From contig CAKOSA010000002.1 in assembly GCA_934101865.1 (NCBI GenBank), positions 27,983-91,982 of the forward strand: DNA of 64,000 nucleotides. The letters are read 5' to 3'. This document shows positions 1-7,487 of this stretch, in pieces (position 1 is the first letter of the stretch; every line of letters starts with the position of its first letter). The stretch comes from an uncultured Bacilli bacterium (GTDB lineage: Bacteria > Bacillota_I > Bacilli_A > RF39 > UBA660). The notes beneath the pieces are model-generated. The model was given only the letters and a program-made list of their open reading frames with translations, did no database searches and had not been told where the DNA came from. A program made the position numbers and the translations under genes.

Positions 1-761
1 TTATCGTCCTTATACTTATCATTAGAAACAATGTCAATATTCTCATTACCATCAATAGTAATAGAACTAATAGACATAACAACCTTGTCACCACTCATAA
101 TACTCTTGTTACCCAAATCAATAACCAAATCACCTACATAAATGTAAGAACCCTCAGCAACTAATTGATATTTAACTTCCTGATTTTCTATGTTTACGAT
201 GCCCTTTTCATTAAAGACTATCTCGAAATAATCACCACTAGTCATAGTATCACTAGAACTAGCCTTTAACTTAATATCCTTACCAGCAATAATATACTTA
301 TTATCACTAATACGGCCCATAAAGTTATCAAACGTAACATTACCACTCGCCGTCTCTACATAGTATCCCTTATTCCTATAATTAAGAATACTGCCCTTAC
401 TAATATTATAAAAATTAATTGTACTCTTACTAACAGTACCAAGGTCCACTAAGGCACCATTTTTAAGAAAACCAATATCCCCATTAGTATAGTGAACAAA
501 ACTATCCTCACTAACCTCTACATCTGTCTTATCTACATCCTTAAAGACAATATTAGAAGATAAATTTTTCTTATAAGTAGTATTGTCATCAAAATAATAT
601 CTTGAATTTTCACTACTAAGATTATCTAAAATATAACCCTCGTTCTGAAAAACAGCCTCCCTATCCTTAAAAAACGTAAATGAACCCAAAGCAAGCAATA
701 TAAGCACTATCAAAGTACTTGACACTATAATTAGAAACTTCTTATCAAGCATCTTTCTCAT
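1..761 (-). CDS. Membrane-anchored extracytoplasmic protein, 3' end outside window
   Basis: Reading leftwards from an ATG at 761, the frame stays open to the window edge (about 253 residues), so the C-terminus is missing. The first six residues are positively charged (MRKMLDKK) and are followed by one hydrophobic segment (about residues 9-27) that looks like an uncleaved membrane anchor. The rest is rich in Ser, Asp, Asn, Lys and alternating hydrophobics, as in repetitive beta-structured surface domains, with recurring patterns such as 'YIYVGDLVIDLGNKS'. I do not recognise the family. It is preceded by AAGGAAGAG as ribosome binding site and a TTGACT/TATAAT promoter. An FHA-like or bactofilin-like extracellular beta domain is possible but unproven. 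Confidence 0.7.
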   Translation of the reverse strand, partial: MRKMLDKKFLIIVSSTLIVLILLALGSFTFFKDREAVFQNEGYILDNLSSENSRYYFDDNTTYKKNLSSNIVFKDVDKTDVEVSEDSFVHYTNGDIGFLKNGALVDLGTVSKSTINFYNISKGSILNYRNKGYYVETASGNVTFDNFMGRISDNKYIIAGKDIKLKASSSDTMTSGDYFEIVFNEKGIVNIENQEVKYQLVAEGSYIYVGDLVIDLGNKSIMSGDKVVMSISSITIDGNENIDIVSNDKYKDD

Positions 762-799
762 AAAAAATCACTCTTCCTTACAATCTCTATTCTAATGAA

Positions 800-829
800 A
801 TTATACCATTATTTATATAACTTAGTCAA
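800..829 (-). promoter_or_regulatory. Sigma-A-type promoter of the partial gene at the left edge
   Basis: On the minus strand TTGACT (824-829) and TATAAT (800-805) are separated by 18 bp, about 40 bp upstream of the ATG at 761. Confidence 0.6.
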
Positions 830-930
830 GAACTAAATCAAAATTTGCAAGCTAACAATTGCACTTCTAAAAACATATTTTTATAAAAGGACGCTACTCG
901 CGGGCTTAGATTAATCACCACCCATTACAA

Positions 931-2400
931 TTACTTAATTTGAATACCAATAATAGCGTGACCAACTATCCCTGCATAACCATCATAACTATCCCCAAAC
1001 TTAGTTACCCACGAGAGCCAGCCATCCTCTCTTGTCTTCACTCTATAAGTAACACTGCCACTAACCGCTTTAATTCTAATTAAATCAATAGCTTGTCCAT
1101 AAATTCCCGCATACGAATTACCACCTTGTGAAAAATAATTCTTACTACTAACAGCACCATACCAACCCCGATTAAGACCGTGAGCCTCATATATAAGTTC
1201 ACTCTTGTTACTCCTACATCTAAATCCCGTAATAACTTCATTGTAAATACCCGCATAACCATTAAAAGAATTATCACTTTTACTTACAGCTGGAAGCCAA
1301 TAACTAGTATAGGCCTGATATGTAACATCTCCGCTCGCATCACTGCTACCACTATCACTATATAAATAATCATAACCCGTATAGCCCGCATTAATCTTGT
1401 TAGCCTCAGCAATTATATAGTCCATCTTCTCTAACAAATACCAACCAGGGCAGTCCGTACTCGCAAACATACTGTGCCAAGTAACATTTTCCCCCTTAAC
1501 CAAGATACCGAGATTATTCCTCCTCGCAATGTCCGCAACCAAAACAATTAAACTATTTAACGTCTCATCATTAACGTACCAACTCATATCATTGTCACTA
1601 ACCTCAATCGTAACGCTCTCCAAATTACTGAGCCAGTTCGAATTAGTCCACGCCGTATCACTCTCACTCACATACTGACTAATATGCCCATCATACCCAA
1701 TCCCGTAGTGCGACGAACCCGCTCTCCCAACCGTCTGAAAAATCCGCCCACAATCATAACTACTGAGCCTCCCCGCCATATGATGAATGGTGATGTACTT
1801 AATCCTATGACCATACCTGCCCCGCGTATAATTGCCTTCATAAGCCGGAACAAAATCCTTCACAATTTCCCTTTTAACATTGGCCCTATGGGAGCCATTA
1901 TCAGTATTTTCACTATTACCACTATTAGTGTTATTTTCACTATTATTAGGCGTACTAACTTCCGAAGACCCACCATTATCCCCACTATTACTAGGAACAT
2001 CGCTTGGTGGAGTATCCTCCTTACTACCCCCATCAAGAGGTGGAGTTTCCCCTTTCTCAGCCTTAAAGCCAAATACCTTGTACACCATATCCCCTTCCGT
2101 TACAATAAAATCATAATCCGGCATCTTTTCCACATTATCATCCCCAGATAACTGCTTTAATGTGTAGGACCCCACAGGTACATTAACACTAATCTTCCCC
2201 TCATTATCCGTTTTTCCTTTGTACACTTCTCTTCCCGTTTTATCATAAATAGCAAATAAAATTCCATTATAACTAATCGAAGATCCATTATCTTCTTTAA
2301 CCATAAATAAATTAACATTATTCGTACTTGCTAATACAACTTGTCCGTTCATAACAAATAGACAAAAGCATACTGTTAAAATTCCAATTGTTCTTTTCAT
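931..2400 (-). CDS. Secreted N-acetylmuramoyl-L-alanine amidase with SpaA-like and ChW domains
   Basis: A 489-residue peptidoglycan hydrolase. A signal peptide covers about residues 1-25. A Cna-B/SpaA-like beta domain follows (about 27-115; 'GILFAIYDKTGREVYKG', 'VPVGSYTLKQL'), then a Ser/Asn/Gly linker (about 116-175). An Amidase_2/PGRP-type domain (about 190-345) has the zinc-ligand context 'ITIHH' and a later 'TWHSMFASTDCPG' with His and Cys ligands. The C-terminus carries repeated G-W/G-Y segments ('GYAGIYNEVITGFR', 'GNSYAGIYGQAIDLI', 'YDGYAGIVGHAIIGI') like clostridial hydrophobic (ChW) repeats that bind cell wall. The family cleaves the bond between MurNAc and the stem peptide. The ATG has AAAGGAGG upstream and sits just after a small ORF, so the two may be cotranscribed. 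It contains one copy-like match of the dispersed GGCCCTAT motif near 1880. Confidence 0.85.
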   Translation of the reverse strand: MKRTIGILTVCFCLFVMNGQVVLASTNNVNLFMVKEDNGSSISYNGILFAIYDKTGREVYKGKTDNEGKISVNVPVGSYTLKQLSGDDNVEKMPDYDFIVTEGDMVYKVFGFKAEKGETPPLDGGSKEDTPPSDVPSNSGDNGGSSEVSTPNNSENNTNSGNSENTDNGSHRANVKREIVKDFVPAYEGNYTRGRYGHRIKYITIHHMAGRLSSYDCGRIFQTVGRAGSSHYGIGYDGHISQYVSESDTAWTNSNWLSNLESVTIEVSDNDMSWYVNDETLNSLIVLVADIARRNNLGILVKGENVTWHSMFASTDCPGWYLLEKMDYIIAEANKINAGYTGYDYLYSDSGSSDASGDVTYQAYTSYWLPAVSKSDNSFNGYAGIYNEVITGFRCRSNKSELIYEAHGLNRGWYGAVSSKNYFSQGGNSYAGIYGQAIDLIRIKAVSGSVTYRVKTREDGWLSWVTKFGDSYDGYAGIVGHAIIGIQIK

Positions 2401-2415
2401 ATAAAACCTCCTTTA

Positions 2416-2616
2416 CTATTTTAGTGAGATACATAAAAGTTTAGATTTATACATCATCACAATTTTTTCTAAATTAGAAACAACTTTAAACAATTTCATA
2501 TCCATTTCACTAGCACTTTTTTCATTAATCTCATCTCCCATTACTCCAAAGTAAATATTAAGTGCTAATTCTTTGTTACGAGTAATTGCTTCCATTACCA
2601 AATCACAAAACGACAT
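2416..2616 (-). CDS. Small hypothetical protein upstream of the amidase
   Basis: About 66 residues starting MSFCDLVMEAITRNKE. I chose this ATG because AGGAGGTGAGG lies 8 nt upstream; the longer frame starting three codons earlier has no ribosome binding site. There is no signal peptide or membrane helix; the middle is rich in Glu, Lys and Met and probably helical. The stop is 16 bp before the amidase start codon, so translation of the pair may be linked. Its 5' leader is the same repeated element that precedes the two Rpn-family genes at 4821 and 15291. No family recognised. Confidence 0.5.
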   Translation of the reverse strand: MSFCDLVMEAITRNKELALNIYFGVMGDEINEKSASEMDMKLFKVVSNLEKIVMMYKSKLLCISLK

Positions 2617-2629
2617 TTTCCTCACCTCC

Positions 2630-2706
2630 TATTATTATTATTCCCAAAAATTTCAAAAATTCCCCCCTCCAAGGTGCAATTTCTATCAAAAACATATATT
2701 TAATGT
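2630..2706 (-). repeat. Rpn-type leader repeat, copy 1
   Basis: On the minus strand this stretch reads ATTAAATATATGTTTTTGAT, then GAGGGGGGAATTTTTGAA, then AATAATAATAATAGGAGGTG. The same block occurs on the + strand before both intact Rpn-family nuclease genes. Here it precedes an unrelated small ORF. Confidence 0.75.
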
Positions 2707-2728
2707 ACCTAAAATTGCTAAAAAAATA

Positions 2729-2806
2729 ACGAATATTCGCATTTCAGACAATGTTCTATTTTTAGACATTAGTCCATTATGACCCCTTTTACAAACGAAT
2801 ATTCGC
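2729..2806. repeat. Pair of CGAATATTCG palindromes
   Basis: The 12-mer ACGAATATTCGC, containing the palindrome CGAATATTCG, occurs twice in direct orientation (palindromes at 2730-2739 and 2796-2805), 66 bp apart, between the small ORF and the relB promoter. It could be an operator pair for either divergent unit. Too short to assign to a known regulator. Confidence 0.4.
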
Positions 2807-2911
2807 CCTATAAATAAACTTTTTTGACACCCTACTCTATCTTATAAAAAAATATTAGAAAGTGTATAATACGTCTTTTTTATGTATAAAAAAAGTTATA
2901 TACATAATAGA

Positions 2912-2940
2912 TTAACAAAGCATAAAAAATATGGTATTAT
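2912..2940 (+). promoter_or_regulatory. Promoter of the RelB-family antitoxin gene
   Basis: TTAACA and TATTAT are separated by 17 bp; the start codon with GAGAGGTG follows about 30 bp downstream. Confidence 0.6.
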
Positions 2941-2969
2941 ATTTACATAAGAAAAGAGAGGTGTTATAT

Positions 2970-3263
2970 ATGGAAACATTAACAAATGGTGTTATTAATG
3001 TACACGTTGATCCAAAGGACAAAGAAGAAGCAACAGCAATTTTAAAAAGTTTAGGTTTAAATATGACTACTTTAATTAATATGACATTAAAGCAAGTTAT
3101 TAAAAGAAATGCCGTACCTTTTGAAGTTGCAAATCCAACGTGTAGTGACAAATTAGAAAACGCATTAAAAGAAAGTAGCATTATAGAAAAAGAGTACAAA
3201 GAGGGAAAAAGAAAAGGTTATAATAATGCAAATGAAATGATGAGGTCTATTTTAAATGATTGA
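2970..3263 (+). CDS. relB: RelB/DinJ-family type II antitoxin
   Basis: A 97-residue protein with the ribbon-helix-helix pattern of RelB/DinJ: 'INVHVDPKDKEEATAILKSLGLNMTTLINMTLKQVI', i.e. a beta strand followed by two helices, then the usual 'AVPFEV' linker and a charged C-terminus that wraps the toxin. Members bind their own promoter and neutralise a RelE/YafQ ribosome-dependent mRNA interferase. The ATG chosen has GAGAGGTG in front; an upstream in-frame ATG lacks one. The next reading frame overlaps its stop codon but is broken after 22 codons (see 3256-3324), so this antitoxin appears to be an orphan. Confidence 0.88.
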   Translation: METLTNGVINVHVDPKDKEEATAILKSLGLNMTTLINMTLKQVIKRNAVPFEVANPTCSDKLENALKESSIIEKEYKEGKRKGYNNANEMMRSILND

Positions 3264-3324
3264 TTTAGAACTTAACACCAAATGCAAAATAGGTTACACT
3301 AACGAGTTTAAAAAAATAAACTGA
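3256..3324 (+). pseudogene. Remnant of a YafQ/RelE-like toxin
   Basis: The ATG overlaps the antitoxin stop in the arrangement typical of toxin-antitoxin pairs. The frame reads MIDLELNTKCKIGYTNEF then KKIN and TGA. 'YTNEFKK' resembles the opening strand and helix of YafQ-type toxins. No continuation of the toxin is visible in any frame downstream, where only a terminator lies. Confidence 0.55.
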
Positions 3325-3428
3325 TTGATTACACAAATTTAAAATGTTATCACCTCATTTAAAAGGAAAAATATGTTTTAAAATTTAAAAAATTGAAAGT
3401 TTCTTACCTTCTTTTAGATCATATTTAC

Positions 3429-3461
3429 GGTAACTAAGATAATTCATAGTTACCATTTTTT
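3429..3461 (+). terminator. Terminator of the antitoxin unit
   Basis: GGTAACTA, a 10-nt loop, TAGTTACC, then ATTTTTTA. Confidence 0.75.
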
Positions 3462-3490
3462 ACATTTTAAGAATAAATTTTTTTTACCAC

Positions 3491-3522
3491 GCAAAATAAC
3501 CAGCACAGTTGTACTGGTTATT
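3491..3522 (-). terminator. Probable terminator downstream of trmB
   Basis: A 9-bp perfect stem, AATAACCAG and CTGGTTATT, with a 10-nt loop. The trailing T run on the minus strand is short (TTTT including part of the stem). Confidence 0.5.
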
Positions 3523-3553
3523 AAACATATAATTATAATCAACCCCCAAGCCC

Positions 3554-4186
3554 TTAGTCCTCCTTATAAGCCACCAATTTATTAATCTTCTCCCCTAGCT
3601 TCCTAAACCTCTTCTCATACTCAGTCATAACATTACCATCCTCATCCTCACCAAGATTTCTATTCTCATACACGATAGTGTAACCATAATCCCTTAAACT
3701 CTCCAAAGAAAAGTCAAACAAATCCACATTATCCGTCTTCATAATAATTCTTTTCGCACCCCTAAAAATCTTGTCATATCTCTCCAAAAACTTCCTACTC
3801 GTAAGCCTCCTATCACTATGCCTGTCCTTTGGCCACGGGTCCGAAAAATTAAGCAAAATCGTATCAATTTCCCTATCAAAAATATCCTCCAAATAAATAG
3901 CATTAGCCCTAATAAAAGCCAAATTATTAACACCCACCTCATTAGATTTCTGAATGGCCCTAACAATAACCGAATCATACTTCTCCATCCCAATATAATT
4001 AATGTCCTTATTTCTCATACTACTCTCAATAATGAAGTCTCCCTTACCCGTTCCAATCTCCAAATAAATCGGGTTATCATTACCAAAATAATCCTTAAAT
4101 CTCCCCCTAAAATCCTTATAATTACTTAGATAATACTTACCATCTTCAAGTATATCTCCTGCTTTTTTAACATTTCTAAGTCTCAT
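3554..4186 (-). CDS. trmB: tRNA (guanine-N7)-methyltransferase
   Basis: A 210-residue SAM-dependent enzyme that methylates G46 in the tRNA variable loop. The SAM-binding motif 'YLEIGTGKGDFI' (about residues 41-52) and the family signature 'LNFSDPWPKDRHSDRRL' (about 112-128) are present, as is 'MKTDNVDLFDFSL' and the C-terminal 'TEYEKRF'. Length is normal. It is monocistronic, with its own probable terminator downstream. Confidence 0.97.
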   Translation of the reverse strand: MRLRNVKKAGDILEDGKYYLSNYKDFRGRFKDYFGNDNPIYLEIGTGKGDFIIESSMRNKDINYIGMEKYDSVIVRAIQKSNEVGVNNLAFIRANAIYLEDIFDREIDTILLNFSDPWPKDRHSDRRLTSRKFLERYDKIFRGAKRIIMKTDNVDLFDFSLESLRDYGYTIVYENRNLGEDEDGNVMTEYEKRFRKLGEKINKLVAYKED

Positions 4187-4262
4187 AATTCCACTTCCTT
4201 TCCCCCATTATAGCACATTTTCGAGAGTTTATGAATACAATATAGTAAGGAAGTGACTAAAT

Positions 4263-4472
4263 ATGAATAATAATCCCTTTTTCTATCCCCAAAATGTTGA
4301 AGGAAGTTTGCAAAATATGATGTATCCGCCCGAATTAAACCCCATAAATAATATGGCCTCCCGCATAAGCAAGTTAGAGGAAGAAGTGGCTCGCCTTAAA
4401 GAAAAAGTAAATAATTTAGAGACTCCAAATCTAAATAAATATAATGGAGATGACAACGTCTATATGCTTTAA
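4263..4472 (+). CDS. Small coiled-coil protein
   Basis: A 69-residue acidic protein. An Asn/Pro-rich N-terminus (about 1-30) precedes a short heptad-type helix, 'ISKLEEEVARLKEKVNNLE' (about 34-52), that would form a coiled coil. AAGGAAGTG stands 10 nt before the ATG. No family recognised. It is divergent from trmB. The codon pattern and clear ribosome binding site support a real gene. Confidence 0.65.
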   Translation: MNNNPFFYPQNVEGSLQNMMYPPELNPINNMASRISKLEEEVARLKEKVNNLETPNLNKYNGDDNVYML

Positions 4473-4600
4473 GGGAAGGTGCTACGCAAGGCAAATAAAT
4501 AGATACAAGTTATAGTAATAATATTATGCTAAATGTAAATAATTTACTTGTTATTTATAACTATATATAACATCATAAGAAAAAATCAAAATTATTTGTG

Positions 4601-4770
4601 CTTTACACTTTTGAGGTGTAAAGTAGGTTATTTTACTCCATTAAATATATGTTTTTGATAGAAATTTCCTTCCCGAGGGGGGAATTTTTGAATTTTTTGG
4701 TAATAATAATATAAAAGGATAAAATTGAGGAACAAACTGAAAGGAGGGAAAAAATGAGATGGAAAATAAA
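4601..4770 (+). repeat. Rpn-type leader repeat, copy 2
   Basis: Begins with a CTTTACAC/GTGTAAAG hairpin, then ATTAAATATATGTTTTTGAT and a GAGGGGGGAATTTTTGAATT block. AAATTCC upstream can pair with GGAATTT within it. It ends in GGAGGGAAAAAATG, which opens a six-codon ORF before the real gene. Shared with 15110-15257 and, on the other strand, 2630-2706. Confidence 0.8.
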
Positions 4771-4820
4771 ATAAGAAACAAAAAAAGATGTCTGTAAAAA
4801 AAGGAGGTATAAAAAATAAA

Positions 4821-5813
4821 ATGATTAAAAATTTACAAACACAAAAAAAAACACAATTACAAACCGATGATTTATTATATGATATGGTTTTCAAACACAT
4901 TTTTTTGGAGCACCCTGATATTTTAATTAGCTTAATAAAAGATGCAATTGGATATAAATTTAACCCTGATAAAGATAAGGTAACGGTTTTAAATGAACTA
5001 TTGCCCAAGGAAAAGTTTAGTGATAAAAATCGTTTTGTTGATACACTTTTACTTGTGAAAGGAAAAGATATTTTTAATATCGAGGCTAACAAGAATGATT
5101 TTAACCCTAAGAAGGTAGAGAGAATGATAAAATATTTGAATAGACTATATGATCGAAGTCATATTATTCAAAATTTGTTCGGAATTAAAAATGATGAAAA
5201 TTTAAAGTTTATCCAAGTCCATTTGAATACGGGAACCGGTAAGTCAGGAAAAATTATTACTAAGTATAATTTACGTGCCGATGATAACCGTGATGATATT
5301 TTAATTAAAAATTATGAAATTTATGTAATTAATGTAGATAATTCCTACAAAATGATTGAAAACGAATGGAAAAAGAGATATAATGAATGTAGTAAAGGTT
5401 TATTACTAGTTTCTATATTTCACTCTGGCAGTGTGAAAGAAATTGAAGAATTAATGATTAAAGGAGGTTTAAAGAAAGATATGGCAAAAAAGTTAACGGA
5501 TACTATTGTTAGTAAATTAAATAGTGAAGAGTTTCTAGATATGTTATTTGAAGTAAGAGACTCTGAAAAAGAAAAGCAAGAGGATCTCGAATACAAATTG
5601 GAGCAAGGGTTTGAAAAAATACGTGAAAAAGGGCTGGAACAAGGCATTGAACAAGGGATTGAACAAGGGATTGAACAAGGGATTGAACAAGGTGTCTTGC
5701 AAGAAAGAAAAAATCTAATTGCTAAACTTATAAATAAAGGTTTTAGTGATAATGAAATAAGTAACCTACTTGACATCAACCCTAAACAACTTACTAAACT
5801 TAAAAGAGTATAA
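4821..5813 (+). CDS. Rpn-family PD-(D/E)xK nuclease / transposase-like protein
   Basis: About 330 residues of the Rpn (recombination-promoting nuclease, Transposase_31/PDDEXK) family. The N-terminal block 'DDLLYDMVFKHIFLEHPDIL' and the nuclease core 'FVDTLLLVKGKDIFNIEANKND' (D-x-n-E-A-N-K in place of the usual D-x-n-ExQ/K) are visible. A helical region follows, then four to five tandem EQGI repeats encoded by 12-bp DNA repeats (about 5637-5695), then a C-terminal helix-turn-helix-like segment 'KGFSDNEISNLLDINPKQLTKLKRV'. I start at 4821 because GGAGGTAT lies inside the longer frame that begins at 4788; the spacing of 13 nt is long, so 4788 remains possible. Its G-rich coding strand runs against the surrounding skew. 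Confidence 0.85.
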   Translation: MIKNLQTQKKTQLQTDDLLYDMVFKHIFLEHPDILISLIKDAIGYKFNPDKDKVTVLNELLPKEKFSDKNRFVDTLLLVKGKDIFNIEANKNDFNPKKVERMIKYLNRLYDRSHIIQNLFGIKNDENLKFIQVHLNTGTGKSGKIITKYNLRADDNRDDILIKNYEIYVINVDNSYKMIENEWKKRYNECSKGLLLVSIFHSGSVKEIEELMIKGGLKKDMAKKLTDTIVSKLNSEEFLDMLFEVRDSEKEKQEDLEYKLEQGFEKIREKGLEQGIEQGIEQGIEQGIEQGVLQERKNLIAKLINKGFSDNEISNLLDINPKQLTKLKRV

Positions 5814-5823
5814 TAAGAGTTGG

Positions 5824-5852
5824 ACAGGCTACAATCCATAGCCTGTTTTTTT
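5824..5852 (+). terminator. Terminator of Rpn gene 1
   Basis: ACAGGCTA, 7-nt loop, TAGCCTGT, then T7. The same terminator follows the other two Rpn copies. Confidence 0.88.
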
Positions 5853-5891
5853 ACTCTTGGAAAAATTAGATAATTTTAGTCCCCTAGATAA

Positions 5892-5922
5892 ACAAAAAAT
5901 AGCAGAATACTATCTGCCATTT
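5892..5922 (-). terminator. Terminator of the InlB-repeat surface protein gene
   Basis: On the minus strand AATGGCAGA pairs with TCTGCTATT and is followed by TTTTTGTTT. Confidence 0.65.
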
Positions 5923-5990
5923 TCGTTCATATTCCTATAAGCCTAGTTTATAAAAATCAAAATTATCACTTTCGCTTTGGTTCCAATACC

Positions 5991-7478
5991 TTAGTTTGTA
6001 TGTCTGTTTCTATAAGCAATTACAGAAATACTAGCAAGCCCCACAATTGATAAAATACCAGTTATAAAATATAATGCAATATTATCACCAGTCTTAGGAT
6101 TTTCAACAATAGTATTAGATAACTTTTCTGTCGCAACTATTCCATACTCACTTAGATGTGATGTTTCAAAAATTATATATCCATTTTCTACTACTGCCGG
6201 TATATTCTCTTTAATTTCATCGTCAGAAATATAAACCACTTCATATTTTTTATATCCCTTTAAATCTTCTGGTAAAGCAATTTTAATTTTCATTTTAGTA
6301 TCACTTATTTGAACTATATTACCATTTTCTAATACATTTATATCAAAAATATATTTAACATTTTTATTAGCTAAGTCTTTTTTTACATCAACTTTTTTAA
6401 TATCTAACGTATAACCATTATTAACATCTTTTTCAAAAACGATACTTCCTTTTATATCTCCATCACTCTTAATTTCTTTTTTATTATCATCAGCACTAGT
6501 GTTCTTAGTCCAAGAAGCATATAATGTTACATTTTGATAATATTCAGCACCCATTCCATTCTTTATTAAAGTATCTTTTTCAACGTCGGTTTTTCCATCG
6601 TTATCCCATAATCTCCAATATATGTAATTATAGTTTTTACCACTTCCATCTTTCTTAGAATTCCAACCCGTAAAAGTATATCCATCTCTTACAGGTATAT
6701 ATGGTATAAGTGACATAGATGTTCCCGAATCTCCTCCACCTAAATAATCATATTTATTAGATGTATTCCCAGAAATAGTACCACCATTAGCGTTTAATAT
6801 TAGTACTCTATCCGTGCCATCAAAATTATCCTTAGTATATGTAGCTGTAAGATTAACAACTGCATCATTAGCAAAATCACTTGAACTAACAGAAGTTACA
6901 ATTTTACCATTTAAATCCCATCCTATAAAAGTATATCCATCTCTTACAGGTGTATATTTAGTTAAATCAATTGTTGTAAATTCCTCGGCTTTACTTGTTA
7001 ATAGCATTTGTGCCTTACCATTAATTGTTCCTGCAAACGCATCAAAACTTACATAGTAATTACCACTATCTTTTAATTCCTTATTTGAAAATTTAGCACT
7101 AAGCATTAATCCATTAGAATAAGTAACTTCCTCTCCTGTTGATAAGTAAAAATTTCCATTACCAGTAAAATTTGATATGGCAAGTTCTTCACTAGCTACT
7201 GCATTTTCTGCTATCTCCCAATGAGAAAACTCTGTTTTGCCATTGAAAGGAACAATTCCCTTTGCGAGTTCAGATAATTTAACAGTTGTCTCTCCTTCGG
7301 CAACATTAAATCTTACTAATTTAGCATATTCACCATCAATGCTACCCTCCGGATCATTAACAACTAATACTAATGAATATTTTCCATCATCGCTAATAGT
7401 TGCTGCACTTACATTTGAAATTCCAAAAAAACCAATTACTGCAATTAACATTATAAATAACATTTTTTTTATTTTCAT
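5991..7478 (-). CDS. NPKTG-anchored surface protein with InlB/Flg_new repeats
   Basis: A 495-residue exported protein. A signal peptide spans about 1-25 (ends SNVSAA). Two repeats of the Listeria-Bacteroides (InlB B-repeat, Flg_new) type contain 'PVRDGYTFIGWDLNGK' and 'PVRDGYTFTGWNSKKDG'. The second ends 'VTLYASW'. A further beta domain leads to 'NPKTGDN', a hydrophobic helix and the basic tail 'YRNRHTN', which together form a sortase-type cell-wall sorting signal with N in place of L. Such proteins are wall-attached and often adhesive. The next gene upstream on the same strand, 9 bp away, encodes a second NPxTG protein, so the two are likely one transcript. Confidence 0.88.
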   Translation of the reverse strand: MKIKKMLFIMLIAVIGFFGISNVSAATISDDGKYSLVLVVNDPEGSIDGEYAKLVRFNVAEGETTVKLSELAKGIVPFNGKTEFSHWEIAENAVASEELAISNFTGNGNFYLSTGEEVTYSNGLMLSAKFSNKELKDSGNYYVSFDAFAGTINGKAQMLLTSKAEEFTTIDLTKYTPVRDGYTFIGWDLNGKIVTSVSSSDFANDAVVNLTATYTKDNFDGTDRVLILNANGGTISGNTSNKYDYLGGGDSGTSMSLIPYIPVRDGYTFTGWNSKKDGSGKNYNYIYWRLWDNDGKTDVEKDTLIKNGMGAEYYQNVTLYASWTKNTSADDNKKEIKSDGDIKGSIVFEKDVNNGYTLDIKKVDVKKDLANKNVKYIFDINVLENGNIVQISDTKMKIKIALPEDLKGYKKYEVVYISDDEIKENIPAVVENGYIIFETSHLSEYGIVATEKLSNTIVENPKTGDNIALYFITGILSIVGLASISVIAYRNRHTN

Positions 7479-7487
7479 ATTTTCCTC

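Noticed and set aside
1684..2151. 155-codon + strand ORF inside the amidase gene, and similar long + strand ORFs in folD, trmB and the acyl-CoA synthetase
   Set aside because: Antisense shadows of clear minus-strand genes; low-complexity Ile/Asn/Thr/Pro content reflects the strand bias.
2730..2805. CGAATATTCG pair as LexA (SOS) boxes
   Set aside because: The Firmicutes LexA box needs GAAC-N4-GTTC; these palindromes are shorter and lack the C/G at the right place.
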